Part shown: positions 37,592 to 46,358 of the stretch, one piece after another | Layout of the letters: each line of letters begins with the position of its first letter | Position numbering within the stretch: the first letter of the stretch is position 1 | Assembly: GCF_000969825.1 (NCBI RefSeq) | Contig: NZ_KQ033919.1 | Location: 3,732,749-3,796,748 of the forward strand | DNA from: Parabacteroides gordonii MS-1 = DSM 23371 | GTDB taxonomy: Bacteria > Bacteroidota > Bacteroidia > Bacteroidales > Tannerellaceae | Length of the DNA stretch: 64,000 bases | Reading direction: 5' to 3' | Translations under genes and position numbers: made by a program | The notes under the pieces: generated by a model | The model's database searches: none | What the model was told of the DNA's origin: nothing | What the model saw: the letters and a program-made list of their open reading frames with translations, nothing else

Positions 37592-37612
37592 CCTTTCGTT
37601 AGTGATATTATT

Positions 37613-38176
37613 ATGGAGGAGAACAGAGATATACAAACTTTTAACTACTTGTTTACGAACTACAAAGGGCGCTTTACCCATTTTGCCCGGACGTACGTGG
37701 ACGATGAAATGACAGCAGAAGATATTGCTGTCGAGAGTTTGATGTATTACTGGGAAAACAGGAAAAATCTGGACGGGCATTCGAACGTTCTTGCCTATGT
37801 ACTAACTGTCGTGAAACATAAATGTCTGGATCATTTGCGTAAGATGCGTACGCGGGAAGATTTTGCCGAATACCTGCAAAATATTGAAACCCGCCGGTTG
37901 AATGTGCGAATCGCAACTTTAGAGGCCTGTAATCCCGAGCGAATTTTTTCAGATGAGCTTCAAAGTCTGGTAGACAAAGTGCTGGCTTCGTTACCAGAGC
38001 AGACTCGTGATGTTTTTATCAGAAGCCGTTATAATAATCAAAGCCATAAAGAAATAGCAGAAGCCTTGGGTATATCTACCAAAACTGTTGAGTTTCATAT
38101 CACAAAAGCCCTGAAAGTACTTCGCGTCGCTTTAAAAGATTATTTGCCCGTATTTTTATATTTATTGATGAAATAA
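37613..38176 (+). CDS. ECF sigma factor of locus 3
   Basis: A 187-residue ECF sigma factor from the ATG at 37613 (MEENRDIQTFNYLF); the upstream ATG at 37589 would fall inside the promoter box. Region 2 contains MTAEDIAVESLMYYWENRK and region 4 NQSHKEIAEALGISTKTVEF. It ends in a short hydrophobic tail (DYLPVFLYLLMK), like its relative in locus 2. It acts with the FecR protein encoded 97 bases downstream. Confidence 0.92.
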   Translation: MEENRDIQTFNYLFTNYKGRFTHFARTYVDDEMTAEDIAVESLMYYWENRKNLDGHSNVLAYVLTVVKHKCLDHLRKMRTREDFAEYLQNIETRRLNVRIATLEACNPERIFSDELQSLVDKVLASLPEQTRDVFIRSRYNNQSHKEIAEALGISTKTVEFHITKALKVLRVALKDYLPVFLYLLMK

Positions 38177-38273
38177 CCTGTTTTACAGATTTATTTAAAA
38201 TTTCATGCAAAAAAGTCATTTTCCCACTAGGGATATCCCCGAGCTATACGCTTTATAGATAGAATAGAGAAAA

Positions 38274-39230
38274 ATGGATAAAAAAACATTATATAGATAT
38301 TTTGAAGGTCTGGCTTCACGCGAAGAAGAGGAGGCTGTTTATCGCTGGTTAGATGCTTCTGTCGGCAATGAGAAAGATTTGTTCAGTGAACGTGAATTCT
38401 TTGATGCAATGATCTTGGCAGGAAGTGCAGAAGATGCTAAAGAAAAGAAAGGCGAGGAGCAGAAACATTCCGGATCCCGGACACATTCATTTGTACGTGA
38501 AGTCCTGAAGGTGGCTGCCGTGGTAGCCATAACGGTAGCTTGCGGGTTATATTTCCATCTGGCTGATAAAAAAGAGTTGTTGTCGGTAATGAATACGATC
38601 TCTGTACCTGTTGGGCAACGAGTGAACTTGAAATTACCTGATGGAACTTTGGTGTGGTTGAATGCCAGTTCCGAGATCGTTTATCCGGCTGTCTTTTCCG
38701 GTGGGAAGCGTGAAGTACAACTGAATGGAGAGGCTTATTTTGAAGTAACGCATAATGTAGAAAATCCGTTTGTCGTTCGGACAGAGAGGTGTGATATAGA
38801 AGTATTGGGAACGAAGTTTAATGTAGACGCTTATTCGGGTTCGAATGATTTTTCGACAGCATTGATGGAAGGTTCCGTGAAGGTGACAGGCAACGATAGT
38901 TCTTCCCGCCCGGTTCTATTGAAGCCCGATCAGGAAGTTCGTTTGAAAGACGGGCGGTTAATGGTGTCGTCTATCAGTGATTACGATCAGTTTCGTTGGC
39001 GTGAAGGGCTGGTTTGTTTCAAAGATGTCGCTTTTAATGAACTGATGACACGGTTTGAGAAATGTTACGGGATACAGATTATCGTGGAAAATAAGCATTT
39101 GGAAGAGTATACATGTAGTGGCAAGTTCCGTATTTCAGATGGTGTGGATAATGCCCTTCGGATTTTGCAGCGGGATGCCCGGTATACTTTTGAAAGAAAT
39201 GAAGACAACTCAATTATCTATATAAAATAA
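38274..39230 (+). CDS. FecR-type anti-sigma factor of locus 3
   Basis: A 318-residue membrane protein. The N-terminal sigma-binding part is LYRYFEGLASREEEEAVYRW, followed by a membrane segment near 78-97 (VLKVAAVVAITVACGLYF). The periplasmic FecR domain has LKLPDGTLVWLNASS, QLNGEAYFEVTHN and LGTKFNVDAY, and a C-terminal domain has SGKFRISDGVDNALRIL. A GGGATATCCC palindrome (38230-38239) lies in its leader. It should couple the preceding sigma factor to the following SusC. Confidence 0.92.
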   Translation: MDKKTLYRYFEGLASREEEEAVYRWLDASVGNEKDLFSEREFFDAMILAGSAEDAKEKKGEEQKHSGSRTHSFVREVLKVAAVVAITVACGLYFHLADKKELLSVMNTISVPVGQRVNLKLPDGTLVWLNASSEIVYPAVFSGGKREVQLNGEAYFEVTHNVENPFVVRTERCDIEVLGTKFNVDAYSGSNDFSTALMEGSVKVTGNDSSSRPVLLKPDQEVRLKDGRLMVSSISDYDQFRWREGLVCFKDVAFNELMTRFEKCYGIQIIVENKHLEEYTCSGKFRISDGVDNALRILQRDARYTFERNEDNSIIYIK

Positions 39231-39280
39231 GTCTAATTTAAAATGAAATAGCCTATGGAATAAAGAAAGCAGCATTAACC

Positions 39281-39360
39281 TTAAAAAATGCCGATAAGTG
39301 TCCCCACACCCATCGGCATCTAATCAACACAATTAATAAATAACTGTATTAACATACTAC
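39281..39360 (-). ncRNA. Candidate antisense RNA opposing the susC leader, locus 3
   Basis: ATGCCGAT (39288-39295) and its exact complement ATCGGCAT (39312-39319) form a stem that runs into TTTTTT on the minus strand only, so it is a terminator for leftward transcription. A TATCTTTG box on the minus strand (complement of 39366-39373), whose last base is the A of the susC ATG, lies 47 bases upstream. The inferred RNA is about 80 bases. This is the clearest of the three cases, although no -33 TTG is visible. Confidence 0.5.
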
Positions 39361-39372
39361 AATTACAAAGAT

Positions 39373-42300
39373 ATGAATAAAAAATTCTTATCGTGGGCTT
39401 TTTATACTAAAACCCAACGATGTAAACACTTTTTTAGAATCATGAAGATAACCACTTTATTCTTATTCGTGTTGATCTTCTGTCTACATGCAGAAAATAC
39501 AAACTCCCAGAATGTCAGGGTTACTTTGAAGCAGAGTAATGCAGAACTGGAAAATGTTCTGAGCGATATTGAAAAACAAACGGATTACTTTTTTGTGTAC
39601 AACAAATATGTGAATGTGAACCGCAAAGTTTCTCTTGACCTGAACAAACGTCCGTTGGAAGAAGTGTTGGAGCATTTGTTTAAAGGAACGGATGTGAAGT
39701 ACGCTGTGGATGGAGCATATATTATTTTGTCACCCCAAAATACAATGAATAATAGTACTTCATTAATCACACAACAAGGGCGAAAAGTATCCGGAATGGT
39801 TAAAGATATGAACGGAGAACCGATTATTGGTGCCAACATTATCGAGAAAGGAACAACTAATGGAGTTATAACCGATATAAGCGGTGCTTTTAATATGAAT
39901 GTACCGGAGGGAGCTGTATTACAGATTTCTTATATAGGATATCTTTCCAAAGAAGTGAAAGTGGGAAAAGATACCTCTTTTGAAATAGTTCTTCTGGAGG
40001 ATAATCAGACATTGGATGAGGTTGTTGTGGTTGCGTATGGAACACAAAAGCGTTCGAATCTAACCGGTTCTGTAGATGTGGTTCGCTCGAAAGATTTGGA
40101 AAACCGTCCCGTAACGAGTGCCAGTTCGATGTTACAAGGAAAAGCGACCAGTATCACATTTTCTACTCCGACCGGAGGTAATACGCCGGGAAAGAATCCG
40201 ACTATTCAGATTCGTGGCCAGGCTGCTTTGAATGAATCGACGCCTCCACTAGTCGTAATAGATGGGATTCCATCCGAAATGGCTGATTTTAATGCTCTGA
40301 ATCCGAATGATGTAGAGAGTATTTCTGTATTGAAAGATGCTGCAGCTTCTGCCGTATATGGAGCACGTGCACCATATGGTGTGTTGATGATAACGACTAA
40401 GATGGGGCGGAGAAATGAGAAACCGACCATCACTTATAGCGGTAATTATGGTGTGGTGACTCCGGTGAATATGCCGAGAATGGCCGATTCGTATACATTT
40501 GGGTTGATGAAAAATCAATCGAAAATTAATGCAAAAATGCCAAGGGCTTTCACTGATGATCAATTGGATTTTATTTTGGATAATATCCAAAATCCAGGCA
40601 AATATACCTTATCTGATTTAGTTCCGGGAGATGGAAATGATTGGGGATGGGGAAATAAGTCCTACTGTAACAATGATTTCATCGATATTTGGTTGCGTTC
40701 TTCATTTCGTCATCAACATGACCTTTCCGTAAGAGGAGGAAATGATAAGACATCTTATTTTGTATCAACCGGATATGTTTATCAGCCGGGTATTTTGAAT
40801 TATGTGGAAGATATAGATAATTATTCCCGTTTTAATATTAATGGAGGGTTAGAAACAGATATTACCTCCTGGTTGAAACTAACCTATCGTTCACGTTATT
40901 CTTATGAGACGACTAAAGAACCGGCTTTTGAGTATAACCAGGGACGGCAACGTGTATATGACTTTGCTTTCGGTGCATGGCCTGTTACTCCTATTGTAAA
41001 TCCGGATGGATATTACAATGAAGGAAACCGGATCGGTACCGGTGTTGGTGCTGGTCACCGGACGGATATGCAACATCGGTTGGATAATATCCTGGCATTG
41101 GACTTTAATATTGCCAAAGGGTGGACAGCCCATGTAGATGGAACATGGCGTATGAATTTCCAAGATTATCAGACGCTGAGAAAGCCGGTCTACGGGCTAA
41201 GGCCTTCAGGTGATCAGTTTACATTTGGAGGAACTGAATCTTCATTGGCAAAACAGACTGGAATGACTAAGTATTGGACGATACAAGGGTATACAGCTTA
41301 CGAACACCAGATAAAAAAACATAACTTCAGAATTCAGTTAGGCGCGCAGGCTGAAGAAAATACGTATAGGGAACTTTCCGGTACGGCAAAGGATTTGTTC
41401 GTACCTGATATGGATGCAGTTTCGATCGCCCAGGGAATACGTACATTCGATGATAAAATAAATGACTGGGCGACAGCCGGTTTCTTTGGGCGTATAAATT
41501 ATAATTTCGATGAACGTTATTTTGTTGAATTGAATGGACGTTATGATGGATCGGGTAGATATTCAAAAGGGTCTCAATGGGGATTTTTCCCTTCTGCTTT
41601 TGCAGCTTGGAATATGAGTAACGAGAGTTTCTGGGATGGTATTAAAGATGTTGTAAATTTCTCAAAATTGAAGGCCTCTTATGGTACTTTGGGAAATCAA
41701 GGAAATTCGGCCGGCTATCTGCATATACCGACTATGGAGGTAAAATCGGAATCAGACTGGATATTTAACGGAAGCCGGTTGCCTTATGTCAAAACTCCAG
41801 GTATTTTAAATATGAGCAGAACCTGGGAAAAGATAACGACGTTGGATGTAGGGTTGGAAATGAGGTTTCTGAATAACCAACTGTCTGCGGAGATAGGTTA
41901 TTTTAATAGACGTTCGTGGGATATCATTGGTCCTCCAACTCCAAAGGCTGCAGTACTTGGAACAACTGCTCCTCAAGTGAATAATGCAGAGTTTGTCACC
42001 AATGGTTTTGAGATGCAGTTGAGCTGGAGAGATCAGTTCAGCAAGCGTTGGGATTACAGTGCTTCGTTCAATCTAGCGGACGGACGTAGCAAGGTGACTA
42101 AATATAATACTTCGTCTAACTCGTTTGGACAGACTTCAGACGGAAAAGAAAAATGGTATGTCGGAAAAGTGTTTGGTGAGGTATGGGGATATAAAGTTGA
42201 CAGATTCCTGACAAAAGATGATTTCGATGAAAACGGGAAACTGCTTGTAGATCAAAGTAAGATCCACGCAAACTGGTATCCGGGTGATGTTAAATATGAA

Positions 42301-42930
42301 GATTTGGATGGTGACGGAGAGATAACTCCCGGTAACTCTACGGTAGAGGAACCGGGTGATAAACGGATTATCGGTAATACGACACCCAGATTCAGGTACG
42401 GTATTAATTTGTCTACCGGATACGAGTTCGAGAAAGCTGGTCGTCTGGATCTGTCTCTTTTCTTTGAAGGGGTTGCTAAACGTGACCTGTTTATGGATAA
42501 CTCTTTCTACTTCTGGGGGACAGGGGTTAGTAATTCGTTTGCGAGTTCTGTGTACGATAATAAATGGCATATGGATTTTTATCGTGATGAGACAACAGAA
42601 GCGCGTCTTCTTGAATATATGGGCGAAAATATAAATTCATATTTTCCACGTCCTTATGACAATGCAGAAGGCAAGAAGAATTTCCAGACGAATACCAAGT
42701 ATTTGCTTAGTGGGGCATATATCCGGTTAAAGAACTTACAGTTGACTTATACATTACCAAAACATCTTATTTCGAAAGCAGGAATGAGTAATTGCCGGGT
42801 ATACTTCTCTGGTGAGAATCTGTTTGTTTTATCCGGACTACCTTCTTATATAGATCCGGAAGCTGTGGGTGGTGGTAGAATGTACCCGCAACAGGCTGTT
42901 TATTCTTTTGGAGTTAATGTTAGTTTCTAA
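39373..42930 (+). CDS. SusC/RagA TonB-dependent transporter with STN domain, locus 3
   Basis: A 1185-residue protein. The ATG at 39373 shares its ATGAATAAAAAA block with the locus 2 gene; the ATG at 39442 (MKITTLFLFVLIFCLHA) would give a standard signal peptide and is the main alternative. Domains: STN (VRVTLKQSNAELENVLSDIE), carboxypeptidase-regulatory-like domain (KVSGMVKDMNGEPIIGANI), plug (VVVVAYGTQKR) and barrel ending in VNVSF. It imports glycan with its SusD partner and signals to the FecR upstream. Confidence 0.93.
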   Translation: MNKKFLSWAFYTKTQRCKHFFRIMKITTLFLFVLIFCLHAENTNSQNVRVTLKQSNAELENVLSDIEKQTDYFFVYNKYVNVNRKVSLDLNKRPLEEVLEHLFKGTDVKYAVDGAYIILSPQNTMNNSTSLITQQGRKVSGMVKDMNGEPIIGANIIEKGTTNGVITDISGAFNMNVPEGAVLQISYIGYLSKEVKVGKDTSFEIVLLEDNQTLDEVVVVAYGTQKRSNLTGSVDVVRSKDLENRPVTSASSMLQGKATSITFSTPTGGNTPGKNPTIQIRGQAALNESTPPLVVIDGIPSEMADFNALNPNDVESISVLKDAAASAVYGARAPYGVLMITTKMGRRNEKPTITYSGNYGVVTPVNMPRMADSYTFGLMKNQSKINAKMPRAFTDDQLDFILDNIQNPGKYTLSDLVPGDGNDWGWGNKSYCNNDFIDIWLRSSFRHQHDLSVRGGNDKTSYFVSTGYVYQPGILNYVEDIDNYSRFNINGGLETDITSWLKLTYRSRYSYETTKEPAFEYNQGRQRVYDFAFGAWPVTPIVNPDGYYNEGNRIGTGVGAGHRTDMQHRLDNILALDFNIAKGWTAHVDGTWRMNFQDYQTLRKPVYGLRPSGDQFTFGGTESSLAKQTGMTKYWTIQGYTAYEHQIKKHNFRIQLGAQAEENTYRELSGTAKDLFVPDMDAVSIAQGIRTFDDKINDWATAGFFGRINYNFDERYFVELNGRYDGSGRYSKGSQWGFFPSAFAAWNMSNESFWDGIKDVVNFSKLKASYGTLGNQGNSAGYLHIPTMEVKSESDWIFNGSRLPYVKTPGILNMSRTWEKITTLDVGLEMRFLNNQLSAEIGYFNRRSWDIIGPPTPKAAVLGTTAPQVNNAEFVTNGFEMQLSWRDQFSKRWDYSASFNLADGRSKVTKYNTSSNSFGQTSDGKEKWYVGKVFGEVWGYKVDRFLTKDDFDENGKLLVDQSKIHANWYPGDVKYEDLDGDGEITPGNSTVEEPGDKRIIGNTTPRFRYGINLSTGYEFEKAGRLDLSLFFEGVAKRDLFMDNSFYFWGTGVSNSFASSVYDNKWHMDFYRDETTEARLLEYMGENINSYFPRPYDNAEGKKNFQTNTKYLLSGAYIRLKNLQLTYTLPKHLISKAGMSNCRVYFSGENLFVLSGLPSYIDPEAVGGGRMYPQQAVYSFGVNVSF

Positions 42931-42949
42931 TCACGCATATATAAATATT

Positions 42950-44755
42950 ATGAGAAATATATTGGATAAAATAAAAATGATACATAAGGGGCTCTTTATC
43001 CTTCCGTTGGCACTTATGGTATTATCTTCCTGTGATGATTTTCTTGACAGAGAACCTCTGGACGAAGTGTCGCAGGCAACTTTCTGGAAGACTCCGGAAC
43101 AATTGAATTCGTATATAATAGGGAAATATAACTGGCTTCCCGGGCAATTCACAGACTGGGGAATGGGACATTATATTGACGATCAGAATTCGGATAATAT
43201 GGTGGTCGGCATGAATCATCCGACCTGGATGAACGGGGAGAATAATACGACTCCTACCAGTGGAGGTAACTGGAAATGGGAGGCTATTCGTGAGATTAAT
43301 TTGTTTTTTGATAATTATACTCAATGTGAATCTCCGTTCAGCTCGTATGAGCAAACTTATGGCGAAGCTTGTTTTTTAAAAGCGTTGAAGTATCATGAAC
43401 TGGTTAAGAATTTTGGAGATGTGCCCTGGTATTCTTCCGTTGTTTCCGATACGGATGAAGAGCAGTTGAGTAAAGCCCGTGATCCAAGATCTTTAGTGGT
43501 AGATTCTATAATGAACCTGATCGATCAGTCGGTGGAACATCTGAAGCTCCGCTCGGCTGTTGGTGTAAACCGGATCAATAAAGAAACGGCACTGATCTAT
43601 AAATCAAGAGTGGCTTTATTTGAAGCGACCTGGGCTAAATATCATGCCGGAACACCGTCTGCATCGGATGTGGATGCTGACAAATATTTTAAGAAAGCGG
43701 TGGAAGCATATGATCAGTTTAAGCAAATGTGTGGTGGATTTGAGGGAAAACTTTATTCGACCGGACATCCAGAGTCAGACTATTATAATCTGTTTAACCG
43801 GTTTGATTATGCAGATATTCAGGAAGTAACTCTTAGTAAGAAGTATTCGGAAGCCTTGGGGATAAAAAATAACGTTAATGTCCAGTCCTGGTGGTATGGA
43901 TATTCTAATTGTTCTTATACGCTGGATTTGGTTCGCAGTTATTTATCCAATGAAGGTAAGTCTGTTAATATTATGGATAAATCGGTCATTCCGGGAACGG
44001 GAGTTGCTTACCTCTCGGAACTGGCTTCAAAATTAGATCCTCGTTATCGTCAAAGCGTATTTACTCCCGGTGATCTTTTGAATACGGTTACAGCCGGATT
44101 TATAGATTCTTTGTTTACCGTACCACAGATACATATCTCTGAAGCAACCCGCAATACGACATCTGGGTTTGCTCCTAAAAAAGCCCATAATGCCGAAGGC
44201 CCTCTTTTGAACCAGACCGATCCGTTGGTTTCGAGTATTTCATTCAGAATACCTGAATTGATGTTGAATTATGTGGAGGCTTATGTAGAGTTGAACGGAT
44301 CGTTTCCTGATTTATCGGATAATATAGATCTATTGCGTAAACGTGTTGGTATGCCGGCTTTGACAGATGTTAAACCGTCTGTAGAAACTTGGTGGCCCGA
44401 TTATGGTTATACGGTTTCTGATAATTTGGCTATTATCCGTCAGGAACGCCGTGTGGAATTAGCTGGAGAAGGGTATCGCACAGATGATTGGAAACGTTGG
44501 CGGGCTCATAAATTGTTTGATGGAAAACGTCCGAAAGGTTATCGGTTTGAGAAAGAAGATTATATTAAGTTAGGGTTGGAAATACCAACTATTCCGGTGG
44601 ACTCTGATGGTTATCTGGATCCGTATGCCGTTAGTTTAAATGGAAGTGCATTTAAGTTTAAACCGGAAAGAGATTATCTGAATCCGATACCGATGGATGA
44701 GTTGCTTATCAATCCGAATCTGAAACAAAATCCGGGATGGGATTCTCCGAAATAA
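42950..44755 (+). CDS. SusD-like glycan-binding lipoprotein, locus 3
   Basis: I place the start at 42950 (601 residues), 19 bases after the susC stop; a frame opening earlier lies inside susC. An ATG at 42977 is also possible. Lipobox VLSSC gives Cys28, followed by DDFLDREPLDEVS. The helical core has YGEACFLKALKYHELVKNFG, and the C-terminal part has MLNYVEAYVELNG and RQERRVELAGEGYRTDDWKR. It binds the locus 3 glycan at the cell surface. A long perfect hairpin follows. Confidence 0.93.
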   Translation: MRNILDKIKMIHKGLFILPLALMVLSSCDDFLDREPLDEVSQATFWKTPEQLNSYIIGKYNWLPGQFTDWGMGHYIDDQNSDNMVVGMNHPTWMNGENNTTPTSGGNWKWEAIREINLFFDNYTQCESPFSSYEQTYGEACFLKALKYHELVKNFGDVPWYSSVVSDTDEEQLSKARDPRSLVVDSIMNLIDQSVEHLKLRSAVGVNRINKETALIYKSRVALFEATWAKYHAGTPSASDVDADKYFKKAVEAYDQFKQMCGGFEGKLYSTGHPESDYYNLFNRFDYADIQEVTLSKKYSEALGIKNNVNVQSWWYGYSNCSYTLDLVRSYLSNEGKSVNIMDKSVIPGTGVAYLSELASKLDPRYRQSVFTPGDLLNTVTAGFIDSLFTVPQIHISEATRNTTSGFAPKKAHNAEGPLLNQTDPLVSSISFRIPELMLNYVEAYVELNGSFPDLSDNIDLLRKRVGMPALTDVKPSVETWWPDYGYTVSDNLAIIRQERRVELAGEGYRTDDWKRWRAHKLFDGKRPKGYRFEKEDYIKLGLEIPTIPVDSDGYLDPYAVSLNGSAFKFKPERDYLNPIPMDELLINPNLKQNPGWDSPK

Positions 44756-44763
44756 GTTTTTAC

Positions 44764-44806
44764 TGTCTGACAGAAGAGGCCGGTAACAAGCCTCTTCTGT
44801 CAGACA
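44764..44806 (+). terminator. Perfect 17-base-pair hairpin between susD and the sulfatase gene
   Basis: TGTCTGACAGAAGAGGC (44764-44780) and its exact complement (44790-44806) enclose a 9-base loop. No T-tract follows on either strand, so it is not a standard terminator. In position it matches the hairpin after the locus 1 susD gene, which suggests a role in setting mRNA levels of susCD against the downstream enzymes. Confidence 0.7.
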
Positions 44807-44843
44807 AAGAATAAACATGTCAATTTCTTTAATTAAAAATACT

Positions 44844-46322
44844 ATGAATCTCAATAAAAAAATCTATACTACAGCATTGGGTTTATTAGCAATCCATTCT
44901 ACTCTTTGTGCAGCTGATAGGCCCAATGTTGTGTTTATTCTGGCAGATGATATTGGATATGCCGATTTTGGCTGCTATGGAGCCAGAAAAATTAAAACTC
45001 CCAATCTGGATAAATTAGCCCGTAGCGGAGTAAGATTTACCAATGCCTATGCACCGGCTTCTACATCGACTCCATCGCGTTATGCTTTACTTACCGGTGA
45101 ATATGCATGGCGGGCGGGTGCTCATATTTTACCAGGGGACGCACCCTTATTGATAGATACACAAAAAAATAACTTACCTAAAACATTTCAGCAGGCTGGA
45201 TATTGCACAGGTATTATCGGTAAATGGCATTTAGGACTGGGGAGTAAAGAAGATAAAGTTGATTTTAATAAAACGATAGTCAATGGTCCTAAGGAGGTTG
45301 GTTTTGATTATTCATATATATTTCCGGCGACAAATGATCGTGTTCCCTGTGTTTATATAGAAAATAGTAAAGTTGTAAACCTTTCTTCTTCAGATCCAAT
45401 ACAAGTTTCTTACCAGAAAAAGGTGGGAGATAACCCAACGGGAAAGGAGAATCCTGAGTTGCTGACTTTACGACCTCATATGGGGCACGACGGAACTATC
45501 GTTAACGGGGTCAGCCGGATCGGCTGGATGAGTGGTGGGAATGCTGCTTTATGGAAAGATGAAGAGATGGCTGATACTTTATTGGATAAAGCTTTACAAT
45601 TTATAAAAAATCAAAAGGATAAACCTTACTTCCTTTATTTTGCGACTCATAATGCACATGAACCACGAATCCCTTCTTTGAAATTCAGGGGAAAGTCGAA
45701 GGCTGGTATTTATGGTGATGTGATTGAAGAATTTGATTATATGGTAGGGGAGGTTATAAAGGCTCTGAAAGAAAAAGGAGAATTAGATAATACTATACTT
45801 ATTGTAACCAGCGATAATGGGCCGCGAATCAGAGAAGGGTATGCTGATGGCGCTTTGGAGAATTTGAACGGACATAATCCTTTTAGTATATTCAGAGGAG
45901 AAAAAGGTACATTAAATGAAGGTGGAACCCGTGTTCCCTTTATTTTTAGCTGGCCGCAAGAGGTTAGAAAAGGCTTTGAACAAGAACAACCTTTTTGCTA
46001 TTTAGATATGTTGGCTACATTTTCCCGGATACTGGACAATAATACAAATAGTCTTGACATGAATGATAGCCGGGATGCATCTGAACTATTTTTTAATCCT
46101 CAGGCAAAACTGTATCGCCCTTATCTTATTCTGCAGGATAATGGCAGAAACATCGCTGTACGTTCCGGCGAGTGGAAATGGATTCCTGCGCAGAGAAATC
46201 AAAATCAGGAATTATATAACCTGAAGAATGATCCGTCAGAATTACACAATGTTCAGTTTGATTATTGGATGATTGTTGAAGAATTTGGACGGAAAGTGCT
46301 GGAAGTATCACAAATTAAATAA
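44844..46322 (+). CDS. Exported serine-type sulfatase
   Basis: A 492-residue family S1-type sulfatase from the ATG at 44844, which gives the signal peptide MNLNKKIYTTALGLLAIHST. The metal-binding start RPNVVFILADDIGYADFGCYG is intact by its key residues Asp35-Asp36. The activation site reads S-T-P-S-R followed by YALLTG, so the residue converted to formylglycine is Ser75, not cysteine. Such enzymes need a radical-SAM maturase (anSME), which is not in this window. Further blocks GKWHLG and TSDNGPR are present. It probably removes sulfate from host glycans before the GH97 and GH38 enzymes act. Subfamily and target position are unknown. Confidence 0.9.
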   Translation: MNLNKKIYTTALGLLAIHSTLCAADRPNVVFILADDIGYADFGCYGARKIKTPNLDKLARSGVRFTNAYAPASTSTPSRYALLTGEYAWRAGAHILPGDAPLLIDTQKNNLPKTFQQAGYCTGIIGKWHLGLGSKEDKVDFNKTIVNGPKEVGFDYSYIFPATNDRVPCVYIENSKVVNLSSSDPIQVSYQKKVGDNPTGKENPELLTLRPHMGHDGTIVNGVSRIGWMSGGNAALWKDEEMADTLLDKALQFIKNQKDKPYFLYFATHNAHEPRIPSLKFRGKSKAGIYGDVIEEFDYMVGEVIKALKEKGELDNTILIVTSDNGPRIREGYADGALENLNGHNPFSIFRGEKGTLNEGGTRVPFIFSWPQEVRKGFEQEQPFCYLDMLATFSRILDNNTNSLDMNDSRDASELFFNPQAKLYRPYLILQDNGRNIAVRSGEWKWIPAQRNQNQELYNLKNDPSELHNVQFDYWMIVEEFGRKVLEVSQIK

Positions 46323-46358
46323 GAAAAAAACGAAGTCTTTAACCTAGTAAATAAAAAA

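Larger units (their letters stand above)
36955..37612. other. Long AT-rich intergenic region between loci 2 and 3
   Basis: This 658-base gap holds a very strong terminator (37101-37149) and a weaker echo of it (37153-37179). An inverted pair TGTACAAA/TTTGTACA is centred near 37535, and a -7 box lies close to the next gene. I found no convincing gene: the short open frames in it lack coding character and ribosome sites. Confidence 0.6.

Noticed and set aside
37494-37712. Small gene in the gap before the locus 3 sigma factor
   Set aside because: It overlaps the promoter and the sigma gene in another frame, and has no ribosome site or coding pattern.
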